This document shows, piece after piece, positions 1 to 25,154 of a stretch of 64,000 bases of DNA. Under the pieces are notes generated by a model, which had not been told where the DNA came from, did no database searches, and worked only from the letters and a program-made list of their open reading frames with translations. A program made the translations under genes and the position numbers. Numbering within the stretch: the first letter of the stretch is position 1; the number at the start of each line of letters is the position of its first letter. This DNA comes from Numida meleagris (lineage: Eukaryota > Chordata > Aves > Galliformes > Numididae), in the NCBI RefSeq assembly GCF_002078875.1, contig NC_034413.1, forward strand, positions 66,708,802 through 66,772,801. Reading direction: 5' to 3'.

Positions 1-2555
1 CTGAGAATGTGGATGAACCCCGTCATTGAGTTACATAGGTGCTACACAGGTACAGAGGTTTCCATACTATCAGATAGCAGTTGCTATTTCCAGGAACTAC
101 TGACCGCTCGCTCATTTCAGGTACAGAGATCTACTAATGATGTCGCTATAAATGTCATCTATACAACAATTACAACGTTATCTTGCCAGGTTTTCTACTA
201 TTTTAGTTATTTAAATAATATTTCTATGCATGAGTATGCCAATTACACAGCATCAACTGATAGAAATAACAATCTCCTTCTATCCAAGTTTACTTTTCCA
301 GAACATTTTTCTTGTATTGTTATATCATCCATTATTATTAACGTAAAACAAATAAAAACAGAAAAAACCAAAAACATGTCAGTCTTCTGAAGAACAAACA
401 CATTAGATTTTTTCATGATTTTTCCTGGTTTTACTAACAGAAACAGGTGATTTGCTTGTTTTTAGTGCCACAGTCTTCATGATACACTCTCGTGTGGATG
501 GCCGGCTTACACCCTTTACCAAGGCTGTCAAAGGGAACCTTAGTATGTGTATTGTGGAAGTGAAATATTTACTAATTGTGTTAGCAGCTACAGATGACAA
601 TACTGTGTGCTCAGCTGAACACTGATTTGGAAGGACTCGTCATTATCTGACCACTAAGACATATGTCTGCATGTTTTGCTCTTCAGAAGACTGAAGCGTA
701 AGGAAGACAGGCTCATTCATTGAAGACCTAGCATCACAAACTCAGAGTGCTTCATATAGCCCAGAATCATCAGCTAGATGAGAACTGCTACTGTTCATCA
801 AGGTGAGCTCATACACCTATTAACTAATAAAGAGTATAAAAGAAAAACAACACAGTGCAGTTTCCTGAAAGAACAGCCATAACAGTGACGCACTCTAAGA
901 CATACCCTTCCTGCAAGCAACCTTAATCTGGAATAATTAATAACCTGAAGCATTCTCCAATTCCTCCTTCTAACACGACATTAAGCAGCAAATGAATGGA
1001 TTGAAGATCAGATCTTAGTGAGCTGAGAGTTTCCTAAAATTAAACTATACAGTTAAAATGAAGTCAGAAAAATATTTATGCAGATGGTCACAAACAAGAA
1101 ATATCAAAGTAGTTTAATATAATAAAAGGTATATTTTATGTGTTAGTTAAGATACAGATAATAATATCTGTGAAATAAACGTTTTTTAAAAATTCTCCAG
1201 AGATAAGAGTGTCATCTCATTTTTTCTTAGTGGCTTAATAAAGATTATTTATCTGTTTATGTCTGCTTACATTTCATGTATAAATACTAATTTGCTTGAA
1301 ATTTGGAAATCTCTGGTAAATGCACATACATATTTAAGAAATAGTTTTTTTTTTCATCTAAATTTAAATTTCAAGGGCCAGTCTCAGTAAGATTTGTGGT
1401 TTGCATCTGCATACTTTGTTTGCAGACTCTGCTATATATAGAAAAGAAAGAAATTAGCAAGTAATATTCAAATAAAGAGTCAGACAAGAAAATGAAACAA
1501 GAACAGCAACAATAGCAAATAGGGATGTAATAAAATCATGACCCAAATTGAAACTTAAAGGTTATTTAGAATAAGGAATAGAACTATGTTAAAAAAAAAA
1601 AAAAGCAAGAGCCCTATAACCAATAATTATGGAGTCACTTGAATATAGCTGAATGTGTGATACAACATGTTTATTTACTTACAGTATTATTTAGCAAAGG
1701 TATTTGAAAACTTACTAGAAATACAGCATTCCACGATGCAATAATACAATAAATGCATGGTTTTTACTTTTAGAGTTTTATAACAAACTGCTTAACTAAA
1801 GATATCCATGATGAAACAATTTGCCTCACAAAGTATGAAAGCCAAATACAGCACTAAATCTGAATCCCTGAGCAAGTAATGTGATGAAAATCCAGTGACT
1901 AGTTCTTTTTTCAACTGATACACATGTCAGTATTGGAGTGTTTCAGAACTGCAGAATGGATTATCAAGATTTACGTAGTATGTACTAGTTAAGACAGAAA
2001 TGCAACTTTGTAAGATGATCAGTTTCCAAAATCTCTGAACTACACAGTCTTGATGTTAATACAAACTTTCGTCTGCTTTCAACACAACTCAAACTGAGAA
2101 AACACCTGCGTATTTCCAAGTCAGAGTCTGAAAAACACATTTAACTCTACAGACTGAATTTTTTTTTTCAGGAAAACTAAACAAAACAAATTTTTGGACT
2201 ATCCAACTCTCATGAGCCTTATCCTTGTCTTTCTGAATAAATGAATTCACTTATTAGATCTCTCACCTAGATCCACAAATACTCAAAATTAGCATTGCTA
2301 ATTTTCACATGCATTAAAAGTACAGTTTCTTGGTTTGAAACAAAAGGCTATTCATGTTCTTCAGCAGCGCTTTCTTGTTTTTAGTATGGAAACATCTTAT
2401 GCTAATGATAACAATTAATCAGGTAGTTCACATATGTTTGGATATTTAGAGTATGATATTAGAAATGTAATGCTCATTTTATCTATAAAACTGTGTATCT
2501 GTTTTTTCCTCAGACATAAAACAACCTCTTTTCATTTTTATCCTGAATGACGACC

Positions 2556-2850
2556 ATATAAAAATCATATAATCGTAGAATGGCCTGAGTTGAAAAGGAC
2601 CACAATGATCATCTAGTTTCAACACCCCTGCTGTGCGCAGGGTCACCAGCCACTAGACCAGACTGCCCAGAGCCACGTCCAGCCTGGCCTTGAATGCCTC
2701 CAGGGATGGGGCATCCACAACCTCCTTGGGCAACCTGCTCCAGTCCATCACCACCCTCTGAGTGAAAAACATCCTCTTAATATCCAACCTAAACTTCCCC
2801 ATCTTAGTTTAAAACCATTCCCTCTTGTCCTATCCTATCACTATCACAAT
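2556..2850 (-). mobile_element. CR1 LINE 3'-end fragment
   Basis: The plus strand reads ATCATATAATCGTAGAATGG followed by GAGTTGAAAAGGACCACAAT and CATCCACAACCTCC, the reverse complement of a CR1 3' end. CR1 sense is therefore minus. It is 5'-truncated near CCTCTTGTCCTATC, as usual for CR1. Moderately diverged. Confidence 0.92.
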
Positions 2851-3295
2851 GAGCCGAGATGTCTACTAATAATTATGTCACTGATACTTGCAAACTTCAT
2901 TTTCCCTTTACATGCGTATATATACAGACTTTACATACTACCTACTTTATGACTTTGCACAGTTTCAGACTGGCAATAAGAAGGGAGAAACAAATCTCTA
3001 TGGTCTCGTTATTACGTAAAAGGAACCTTCAATCTGGAACATAACCTACTTCAAGTAACTGAGATCTCAAAGGTGTTAAATTAATCCAATACTACAGAGA
3101 TAATATTGTCTCGCAGTTCTGCGGTGAAGTAAAAAAACTTATGTCTCAATCCTGTCTTGCAAGGCTTACAGGAATGTTTAATTGCATGAAGAGTTCATCT
3201 TACGCCACTGAGACTATATGTCCATGAAGAAAAACGTCACAAAACCTACATGGATTTGCACATGAAACCTTTGACCACACCAATATACTTACAGG

Positions 3296-3315
3296 AAAAA
3301 AAAAAAAAAAAAAAA
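3296..3315. repeat. A20 homopolymer
   Basis: Uninterrupted run of 20 A on the plus strand, T20 in the gene's sense direction. Confidence 0.95.
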
Positions 3316-4399
3316 GGAGTACTTACCTCTCTACTATGTATTTGGTTCAGTGGCTTTACTGCTACTCATAACAAATGCAATGACAGAAACCATAAGGACT
3401 GCAATTTAGGACCTTGTGACCTGTGATCACGAGGTGTTCAGTGCAATAGATTGCACACAGCCTTACTTATTCGTATTGTCCAAATATTACTATATGAGGA
3501 TATGCTATATGCTTCACCTCAAAATTAGTGGCTTTATGACTTTTTTTTCCCTCCAAATAAATAGACTACTGTTTTGATAGCTGCATAGATGTTAACACCA
3601 AATCAACCATACAGCAGTTGTCAGACATTTTCTATAAAATTATTTTAATTTAGGGTCTAAAATACATCTCAAATTTGCTCTAATGTCGAATTTATTTCAC
3701 TCATGTTTTGTTTCTGCTAGTTTAATGTATTCAGTTATGAAAAATCATAAATTCTTTAAAATTTAAACACTTTACTGATAGGCCATTAATACAGCAGAGA
3801 CAATTGACATAACTCCTTTAACTCCCTTTAAAAAATGAAATCACAAAAGGAAAGGCAAATGAATGAAAGCAAACAAAAAATACCTAGTATGCATTAAGAG
3901 AGGATATAATTTTCCAGAAAGTGCCACAACTTATCATCAATTATATCAATTCTCAGATATTAAAAATGAGGTTTAGTCATTTTTACAAAATATACACTTT
4001 AATTTCTGCTCTTTTCTATACATGAAAAATTAATATTGAAGTTATCTTCATCATTACGTATTCTGGATTCTATTGAGGAAAGTTCCACAGTAAAGAATCC
4101 TCTCACAAATTAATTAATTGATTAAACCCTTGCTCTCTAAACTTTTACATATGAACTAAAGATGGAAAGACACAGCAGGTTCCATTTCACCTTCAGTCTA
4201 CATAACTCATAACTGCTATAATGCTACAAGTTAACAATAGTATACTTGTCTCATTACAGTAGATTTCAATTCAACTAGAATTGGTCAAAATATCTTAAAT
4301 GGTGAATCAGAAAAATATATTAGTCAGTCTTTTCCATGCCTTTGTGCATGCTGTTATTGCTGTGACATACTATGACAAAGCATTCCAAGATAATGTTTA

Positions 4400-7513
<3,114 letters not shown>

Positions 7514-8310
7514 TCATTGCTAACAAGAGTAAAAGTCATTCATTTGCAAATATGTAAATAAAATTTGTATGAATGATTAAACATCTTCAGGAAACCTGCA
7601 CTTAGTGTTACTTGAGAAATAAATTATGTTACAGAGCATAGAAATAACGGGAAAAATATATTAATTCTGGATAGTGGATAAGATGCTTCTATGCCACTAA
7701 ATCAATACAGTCTAGCAAAGGTCTACATAAAAAGTTAAATATTTTTTTAAAACTTCTTATCCTAATAAAAAAATAAATTTCATTTGAATATCATAACAGA
7801 TGCTAACAGAATATCATCACAGATATTTGGTATTTCCCAGGGGAGCAGACTATCACTGTAACAGAAAGTTTTGAAAATAAAACTCAGTAAAAAAAAAAAT
7901 AAATCACAATGTATGTGTAGGCAGGAAAAGGCAAGGAGACAGGACAAAGAGAACTCAACTGCTAAAATTTAGACATCCACTAATTAAAAAAACATTAAAG
8001 ACATTAAAAGCAAAACAGAACATTACTTTTCATCTCAGAAGTCCTAATTATTGAAGCAAATGTCTGTGTATGAACTCTAACGGTAACTTTATTACCACAA
8101 TATTCTTGAAACAATAAAATATTTTGTATTGGGGTTTCCTAAACATTATTAATCAGCACTGATTAAAGTAATTCTTTACAGTCTTAACAGATAACGGACA
8201 CAATTTCTTGACGTTTCTAGGGATTGAAAATAAAATGTTTATTTTTTTTAATATATATATAAAACTCTGCTTCAAGGCTACATGTCTAGTGTTTCCTCTT
8301 CGTTTTACGT

Positions 8311-8869
8311 AGGTCACTCCAAAAGTAATGCCTCTTATTTATTACCACGGAAACTACAACAGATACAGCGAGCACAAAAACACCATTTGATAGAGCAAAT
8401 TCTCAGCTACAAAGCACTATTTTTCAAAACAGTTGCCACCATTAGCTGATTTGCGCAGATGAGTTGGTCAAGGTGCTCTTCATTTAGTGGTGTGATAGCT
8501 ATGCATGACCATCCAGAATATGGCTTGTCTTTCATATTGCTGTTGCCACTGCTGAAACGCACCACCCACCCCTCACTGTGCCCACATCCACTCTTTGGTC
8601 TCCATAAACATTCAGCAAGGATCGATGAATGACAATGGGTGTCATGTTTTCCGTATAGAAGAATTCAGTGACACACCTTTGCTCCATATGCACTTCTATG
8701 TCAGACACCATTCTGTCAGACTGCCCCTCTGCTGCCATCTGTGGCACAGCAACAAAATGTAATGGAATACTGGTGAGAAGGTTCAGCCTTTACCACCATA
8801 CCACCAGTATCTGCCTCTGATGCCATGGGCCAACATCATAAAATAGGAGGCATTACTTCTGGAGCAGCT
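8311..8869 (-). mobile_element. Internally deleted mariner (Galluhop-like) element
   Basis: About 560 bp bounded by terminal inverted repeats. The left end is GTCACTCCAAAAGTAATGCC followed by TCTTATTT. The right end, reverse-complemented, is GCTGCTCCAGAAGTAATGCC followed by TCCTATTT. The interior, read on the minus strand, starts a mariner-type transposase N-terminus (8532-8747), and then most of the gene is missing before the other end. A full mariner is about 1.2-1.3 kb. The sequence resembles the chicken mariner known as Galluhop, a recollection I could not check. A flanking TA is visible on the left only. Confidence 0.85.
8532..8747 (-). pseudogene. Mariner transposase N-terminal remnant
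   Basis: The minus-strand frame contains MAAEGQSDRMVSDIEVHM, then RCVTEFFYTENMTP and HRSLLNVYGDQRVDVGTVRG, the N-terminal helix-turn-helix DNA-binding region of a mariner transposase. The frame breaks after VDVGTVRG, where a WVVRF-like continuation is expected. The catalytic DD(34)D core is absent, so this cannot be an active transposase. It is a relic inside the LRP1B intron. Confidence 0.85.
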
Positions 8870-9200
8870 CTTTTTTTTTTCATAATCCTTGTAAGAGATA
8901 CTCAGAAAATTTTAGAACAAATAGAGATTAAAGCTATTAAGTATATTCTTGCTGTTCAAGTTACTTGACTCATCATTGTCTGACGATGAATCTTACACTA
9001 TAAATCTTTCTGTTAAATTCTGCTAACATATCACACACACAAACAATAGAAAAATTGGCCATGGTAACAAACACAAAAGCTTCACACACCATATATGACC
9101 ATAAGTTGTCGCTTCTCAAGCAGTAGTTGTCCCTTTTAAATCTATCATTGAAATGCTCTGTCAGAATTGTTTCTAAGGCTATTTTAATTTGCCATGTTCA

Positions 9201-9479
<279 letters not shown>

Positions 9480-11534
9480 CTAATTTGCTTCTCTTGATTT
9501 CACTGGAAACAAATGACAACATTCTGTAAGAAATTTTAACTCATTAACAGTTCGAGAACTTCTTAATAAGATTTTTGCTATCACAACTCTAAGAAACCCT
9601 TTATTCACCTATATCTGAAGGAAAACAGTGAAGATAAACATTTATGAAGAAATGCAATCAGATATCAAGATGTACATCCCATTTTACAATGCTAAAAACT
9701 GCTCGTAACTACATAAGGTCTAATTCTTACGACTGACCCCTCCTTCAAATTTCTCATTGAAATGTACAGATATTTGACATTTAAAAAGCTAACTGCTCAA
9801 AATGTGATTCCTGTAATATTTATGGAATTTGATGACCTTATTGGATCTCTTCCTCTTTACAGACCAAGGAGGGGAAAAGCCTTTAGTTTTTTTTTCTTTA
9901 ACGTTCCTTGTTAAGTACAGTCAAGAGGTAAATAAAACTACAACTGTACTTAGTGAGCTAGTAGTTGCTACTAACATTACAGAAAGCTGTATTAGAATCT
10001 TTTGCTAACTTAACAATAATCACTAGTGGTGTGATTTTTTGTGACATTAAAAATTGATTGTGAAAAGTCCTACTTTAACTACCATGCTATTAACCTTGTC
10101 TCATTAACTAGTGTAAGGTATGTCTTCTGTCAGATCTGTGTAAGCTACATTGCTTAGAAAGTTAGAATATTCTGTTTGAAGAATCACTAAGACTACTGCG
10201 CATGTACTCTAATCTCTTTTCCTCAGCAAATATTGAAATCTGGACAGATTTTTTTTTTTTTTTAATGTCACCACAAAAATTATCACTGTAACTTCATGAA
10301 GCCAGTCGATTTTTTTTTTTCAGTGAGAAATTAATTTTGTAGTCTATTTCTACCATTAAAATGTAAGCAATTGTACAGTTTGAATAAGGAAGCACAGAAT
10401 AAAAAAAAATGTTGGTATAATTAAGATATAAGCAACACATTTCATTTTGCGAAGTGTCAAGCCAGGTCTGTGAAGCGAATTTCAGCAAATTCAATGCTCC
10501 CCCTTGATTTGACCAACTTAACTGCTTTAGTGAAAAATCTAATATGAAAACACAATTTGAAAACAGTATGCAAAATTATTTTTACTTTGTTCAAAGAAAA
10601 AGCTTTCCTAAGAGTAGCTTTATTTCAAGCAACTTTGTACTGTTCTCCTCTAAACAGAATGTGCTGAAATTGCTTTTAAGAGCATAAAGTGAGCTGAGGA
10701 CAGTGCTACAAAGCCTCGAAACTATCCCTGTAATCTTCATTCATTATTGCACATATACAGTTCCAGAGCACTCCTATAGAGACATTCCAAACATGAACAG
10801 AAAATCACAGTGATTTTTCCATTTCCTAAAAAGAAGAGAAATTAGCAGCGATGAAAAGGGAAGTGAGAAGAACTGACTCATGAAGACAAATTTCTAATTA
10901 ACAAAATCAATTAGTTTGGAATATATTTCTTCAATGCTGCACTAGCCTGCAATATATAGTAATTAGCTAACTAGAGAAATTTGATGCTTGAATTTCTCTG
11001 GGAAATAGTAGCTCACACTCAAGCACTAAAATCTGATGGCAAACTAACACTAGCCTGACTAAACCATTTACCTCTCTCATCTAGGCATGCTCCCTTAAAT
11101 TGATCTATGTCTCCTGCATTCTTTAATTACTTACTTGTCTGACCAGAACTACAAGAGGAATGAAATTCTCAAAGCCTCGGATTAATGGGTTACTGCAATT
11201 CTATCCAGCATTTTTCATCATCTATCAAAGAATCGTGGTTTTCTACACTTTTCTAGTAAGTTCCTTTCAATTACTGGCAGCTCTCTCCCAGTCTTTGCCA
11301 TTGCTCCTGCTGTTCCAAGGCTTAGTGAAAAAAAGTCATCACATATCCTCTCTGTCATCACTTCTGAATCTCTGAGAAGTCAGCTGGGACAATAGACTTG
11401 AAAGTATTTAGACTTGGTAATGAGTTAATAGCTCCTCTGACTGCCAATGAACTCTAAATTCCCTTTTATCTTTATGTCATAACCATATTTGATTTTGTCT
11501 TTTCCAAAAATTGTAATATAAAAATGTTTATTTA

Positions 11535-11551
11535 TCATCATCATCATCATT
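11535..11551. repeat. (CAT)n microsatellite
   Basis: Short run of CAT/ATC triplets on the plus strand, about five units. Confidence 0.9.
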
Positions 11552-12103
11552 TCTCTTGTAACTATGGCAATAATGCTGAAAAATTGGGGCTGTGAGGTTG
11601 GGTGGGCAGGAGGGAACTCATAAGTTACAACTTCATAGGAAAGGTGAGAAATGTAAACCTAGGAAAAATAAATTGAAATTATGAAGGTTCCATGAGCCCT
11701 TCAGGATGAGACTTAATGGTTAATGGACTGTTCATATGAGTAAATCATCTGTCTCAGGGAATAACTGATCAAAAATAAAACAGGATTTAGGGTTTTGACA
11801 ACAATGTGAAGGATCTCATAAAAACGTGTTGTAAGAGATCTCAGGAGATCACTCAGTGATCACTGTGTGCTTCAGCCTCCTGCACTTTCCTAACACTGTT
11901 GCTGTCAGAGTTTAGCCACACACTTATTCTAGTTCAACTGCCTTTACACAGAAATAATTTCAATAGAATCTCCATCTCTTTGTATGCAAGGATATACGTG
12001 GATATTATAATCCCCATTTTATTCTCAACCAAAGTTGCTCTTTAAGCATGGAATTCAAGTAGAACATCATACAGGAGAAAAATTAAAGGGAATACTAGTT
12101 CTT

Positions 12104-12180
12104 GATCATCAAATCATTTAGGCTGGAAAAGACCTTCTAGTCCAACCATCCAAGATCACTAAGTCCAGCCATTAACTGAA
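12104..12180 (-). mobile_element. Short CR1 fragment
   Basis: The plus strand reads AATCATTTAGGCTGGAAAAG followed by ACCTTCTAGTCCAACC, the reverse complement of the CR1 3' end. About 75 bp; sense strand minus. Confidence 0.85.
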
Positions 12181-12689
12181 AGGCAGAATTGTGGTTAAAG
12201 TGATCTAACAATCTGTGTACTATTTGTCCTCATCAAAATTTATGTCTTTTATACAGCATGGACTAGAAAACTTGTGGAAAAATACAGGGCTATAAAGCAG
12301 ACACGTTTGTGCCCACTCGTGTACAGGACTGGAAGAGTAAACTACCATAATCTAAAACTGACGTATATCAGCACAGGTATGTATTCCTTTCATATTCATA
12401 CTGAGTAACTGCTAAGTCCATTCTTTACTTTTTAATAAAACGTAATTCTCTTGAAGGCAAACAGGTATGCTATTGGCTCGACTATCAGAATTTCCTCTCT
12501 TTCATTTCCTTGTGCTAGCTCTAATCATTCCTTCTAATTCTATTGCAAATAACTGTATAACCATTCCTTACTTCCCTTCTCCACGCCATCTAGGATTTCA
12601 CAGACTTCCATCACACAGAAGCCTATCTATAAGCTGTATTTCAAGAAGCAGCATTTTACCTGTCTTCACACAAAAATCTTTCCCACACC

Positions 12690-12960
12690 CTTGATCAGCC
12701 TGTCAAGCATTCTCAGAATCTTTCATATGATCTGCTTAAAGTATTTAAGATGTGGGAGTGCTATGGATTTATAGAGCATCACAATGCACTATCTGTGGTT
12801 CTTTACTCCCTTGCTAATCCTCTCTACCAATCTATTCTCCTTTTGATCACTGCAATGCACAGAACTGGCATTTTCATCCAACTGGACAGCCTTTTGCATT
12901 ATTTAACTGATTTACACTCCTGATTGCTTGTCAATCTACTTCTCTTACAGTACGGCGCGC
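12690..12960 (-). mobile_element. Ancient CR1-like LINE remnant
   Basis: The stretch around TTTAAGATGTGGGAGTGCTA and TGGATTTATAGAGCATCACA, followed by ACCAATCTATTCTCCTTTTG, matches the general layout of old CR1-family 3' regions found in turtles and crocodilians as I remember them. It is strongly diverged. Sense would be minus. This is a memory-based call, and the edges are approximate. Confidence 0.5.
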
Positions 12961-15476
12961 AGTTATATCTCACTCTTTATCATACGTCTTCTTGACTGCT
13001 GTCTAAAACATTATTTAAACAAAACATTTATTTTTCTTGACCAGTAACCCTTAAATAGCTCCAGACATTATATTACCAGTTGACAAATGAAAGATTACCC
13101 TAACAGCCTCTGAATATGCATTCACTGTGGACCAACTTATCCTCTATATTAGCCTCTCATTGAACACTTCCCTCCTTGGCATTAGATTTCAGCTCAAATT
13201 TTTTTTTTTTTACCCTTCTACTTTAAAGATACATGACTAAATTCTTCCTACACTTTCAAACATATGCATTTTACTTATATCAAAATGACACTTTTAAATT
13301 GCTGACATTCTACTCCCTATCTTATTTTAAACCAGTTATAGATCTATCACTCTCTTCACAGTCAATACCTTCTGTAATGTTGCTTTTCATAGGTCCAGAG
13401 ATCCTTCCGCCATACTCGGTCAAGTTAAAATCCTTCTAATACCTGACTGTATCCAATTATTTCAGCATTAATCTTTAGAATTTGCAAGCTAAAACTGATC
13501 AGAAAATGCATTAGTTCTAAAGTGTATATTTCTATTGCCTGTATTAATAATTTTATCTTCAGATTTAATCACTCAAAAGAATTAGTCAGTAAACTACAGA
13601 ATATGTTCATACCACTTATACATTTGCCATGAAACAAAATAAACAACAAGAAATATTAGTAGCTCTAAGTTGGCTTAGTTCTTCGTGATGCTCTACTGTA
13701 TAAAGCATGATAGATTTATGGCAGCTCTGAAGCTCTTGTTAACAGATCTCTCCGCTTCTCCTTCCTCTCACCCACACCCAGCTCAGCCAACCAAAAGACT
13801 GGGTTTTGTTTAAAGCTAAATGAAATCAGGCTGTTCACATTTACAAGTAAAAAATTTCTCATTTCCCTTTCAAACACAAATCTGCGAAAAAGCTGACAGC
13901 TACAGGGGAGTACACAGTTTGAGATGAAAGAGTACCACAAAAAAAAAAAAAACAAAAAAACCCCATAAAAAGAGAAAACTGAAGATAATGCTTCTAACAC
14001 CAGGACCACAGAGTACATGGAGTGCCTGACTTTCAACAAGCATACTGATATACTAAGCAGATAAGAAACGCACATGTAAAAGAATAGGAAATGGTGTAAT
14101 AACAGGACAGAAACTAAAAGGAGAAACCAAAGGAGGCAGTACTTTTAGACAGTAGGTGCTATGTATTACAAAAAACTTCACTAAAATTAGAAATTTACTG
14201 TTAAAATAAGTAACATAAAAGGGAGGGATTCTCTCCATTTGGGAATTCTAAACTGTGTGCTTTCATGTACTGTACATTGCTACGAATTCAAAAAAGTAAT
14301 TAAGATATAATCCAATAGCATTATGATTTTTCTCTAGCTCTAATAAAATTTCACTTAACACATAGTAGATTTGTAGGAAGGAATTGCTTCCATTAAAAGA
14401 TTGTCATTTAAATCAAACTCAGAATGCCAATCATAAATTGGAATATGGTTTTCTATATCATAAAAAAAAAAGCTGCACCTACACAACTTGATATTTTAAT
14501 TTCTTGACACTGGCAAATTACAGTTTAAAACTTTTCTACAGCTTATACTTCTGCTTAGGCCAAGATATCTGTGCCTATGGAATGCTGAATATCATCACCC
14601 TAGGCAGCTGCAGTCTCTCTCTAAAGACAGATAATCTCCTAAGAAGTTGCCTGGCCCCGGTCCAAACAGAAAATAGTTTTTTTTTTTGTTTGTTTTGTTT
14701 TTTAAACAGAAAGAAAAGGCTAACAGGATCCATGAAAACACTGAATACAGTATACAGGTCCTCAGACACCAAAGTGGAGAAAGTGACTAATTTTATAAAC
14801 TAGCAAAAAAACCCCATTACTTTAAAGTGATACACAGAGGTGAATATTTCTTGCACATGCATTTGAAGATACTGAGCCAAAAATGGGAGATAAACTGATA
14901 CAAATATTAAATTAGTTTCTATTGCCATCAAATTTCTGCAACGGGTACTGAAATTCATCCAGAGACCACAGAACATTCTGTGACTACCTGGTGTTCCTTC
15001 TCTAGTGGTATTTTTACTTTCCTATATTTACAAAGAAATTAAGTCACTATCCTTTCCAATATTCAAATAGTATATTTACTACTAAAAGTTGCATACACAG
15101 TTTACTTCACAGAAGAATTCATCTTCTTTTAGAAGCACAAGACAGCTAACACTCATGTTTGCTTTTGTCAGACTAACTTCTTCAGTTTAAAACAATGTTA
15201 AGTTGGAAGCTTTTTAAATATATATTGTTCTGTACTTCCATCTCTATCAGATCAAGAACAAGATTCTAAGCGGGCAATATTCACAGACACCGATCTCACA
15301 CTGTTTCTAGTTTGAATAAAAATTCTATGACCACCCAAGTAACGCCCATACTGAATATGACATTTAATTAAAAATAAACAGTTAAAGGCAAATCCATATG
15401 CAGATATTATAATATATATACTAAAAAAAAACAAAACACATTTCCCCCTCCCACATGAAAATGATTAATTCTTCTA

Positions 15477-18352
<2,876 letters not shown>

Positions 18353-18550
18353 CTCCAGTATCAGAAAGCTTGCCTCTGTAAATTTTGTCCTCTACCACAT
18401 CTGTCCAGTACAGTAAACTCTGACTGAAATGAAAATCAAGTGCTATTGTATTTCTTAAACCAGGAACTAAAAGGCTGTAGTCACGTTTGTGAAGATCAAT
18501 TTTTCTGATCTCGTGTCGAATAGAAAAAATTATGAAAGCCTCAAATGGAT
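18353..18550 (-). CDS. LRP1B: LRP1B exon p: start of YWTD propeller 3
   Basis: 198 nt, phase 1-1; acceptor TCTGCTTCCAG, donor ACTGGAG|GTATGA. It encodes residues about 844-909: [67 protein letters not shown]. The F(I/L)IFS.RHEIR opening and LDFH...LYWTD blade mark the first blade of a propeller. HFSQSLLYW is closer to the LRP1B form than to LRP1 (HLSQSALYW, recalled). Confidence 0.96.
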
Positions 18551-24236
<5,686 letters not shown>

Positions 24237-24528
24237 TCAGACTGGAAGTAAGCTTTGGAAAAAAAACCTTCAGTAATATTACATAGAAATTTTTTGTATC
24301 ATGCTTTTGTATTAATAGTACTTTCCTCTTTGATGAACGGAAAGAAACCAACTTGTACTTATAGTCTGAAGCATAATCCACACAGGTATTGACAACCCAA
24401 TTTTCTAAGTAATGTAAATCCTGATTTTTTCCTATGCTGAGTAGAATTGCATACAGGTAGAATAAATCCTCATAATTTCAGTTAGGTATTCCTAATCATA
24501 CCAATTATTTTTTATTTTTAACTTCATC

Positions 24529-24548
24529 TTTTCTTTCTTTCTTTCTTT
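24529..24548. repeat. (TTTC)n microsatellite
   Basis: About five TTTC units on the plus strand. Confidence 0.9.
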
Positions 24549-25128
24549 ATCTTCTAAACCATTTGCCTTCCACAGGAGCAGTGTTTCACATTCTGTTGAT
24601 GTGAGTTTGGGAAACAAAATCTTTCTAGGAAGCATAAACAATACATTCTCAGAACATGTTAGATAAGTAATTATCTTTTACATGGAATAACTGTAATAGA
24701 TGAAACTTATTCCAAGATTTCAGTTTTTACCAAAGCAGCGTTCAGATCATTTTCTTCACTCTTGAAAAGAAAAAAAAAAAATGCACTTTTGTGCTGACCA
24801 TCAACATTTGCAAGTGTAAAGCTGTCTCTTGAGAGAAAGTGATTATGACATTTAAAAGCATACAGGTATTAAACTAGAATCATCAAAGTCAAGGATTGCA
24901 ATAGGCAAAAAATAACAGATGGTGAAGCTACTGCTTACCAGTGTGTGTGTAAGCATGTGTTTATGATCACGTCTCAAATGGCATTTTGAACTCTCAAGCA
25001 GAGCAGAAGCGACATGGACTTATTCCTACAATCAACAAGGAGATCTTGCACTGTGCTTCTACGTATAAACTGCTTAGTTATAGAGGTTGTCTATCAGGAA
25101 TGGGAAGGAAGACCCTGGAAGGATGAGG

Positions 25129-25154
25129 ACCCACAGACAACAATGTCTGTGGGT
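25129..25154. repeat. Perfect 11-bp inverted repeat with 4-nt loop
   Basis: ACCCACAGACA, loop ACAA, then TGTCTGTGGGT. All 11 pairs match. It lies in a GC-richer block within the 6.7-kb intron. Function unknown. Confidence 0.9.

Noticed and set aside
403..600. 65-codon minus-strand open frame near the low edge as a possible next LRP1B exon
   Set aside because: No YWTD-blade residues and does not continue exon w. The expected next blade was not found below 4450.
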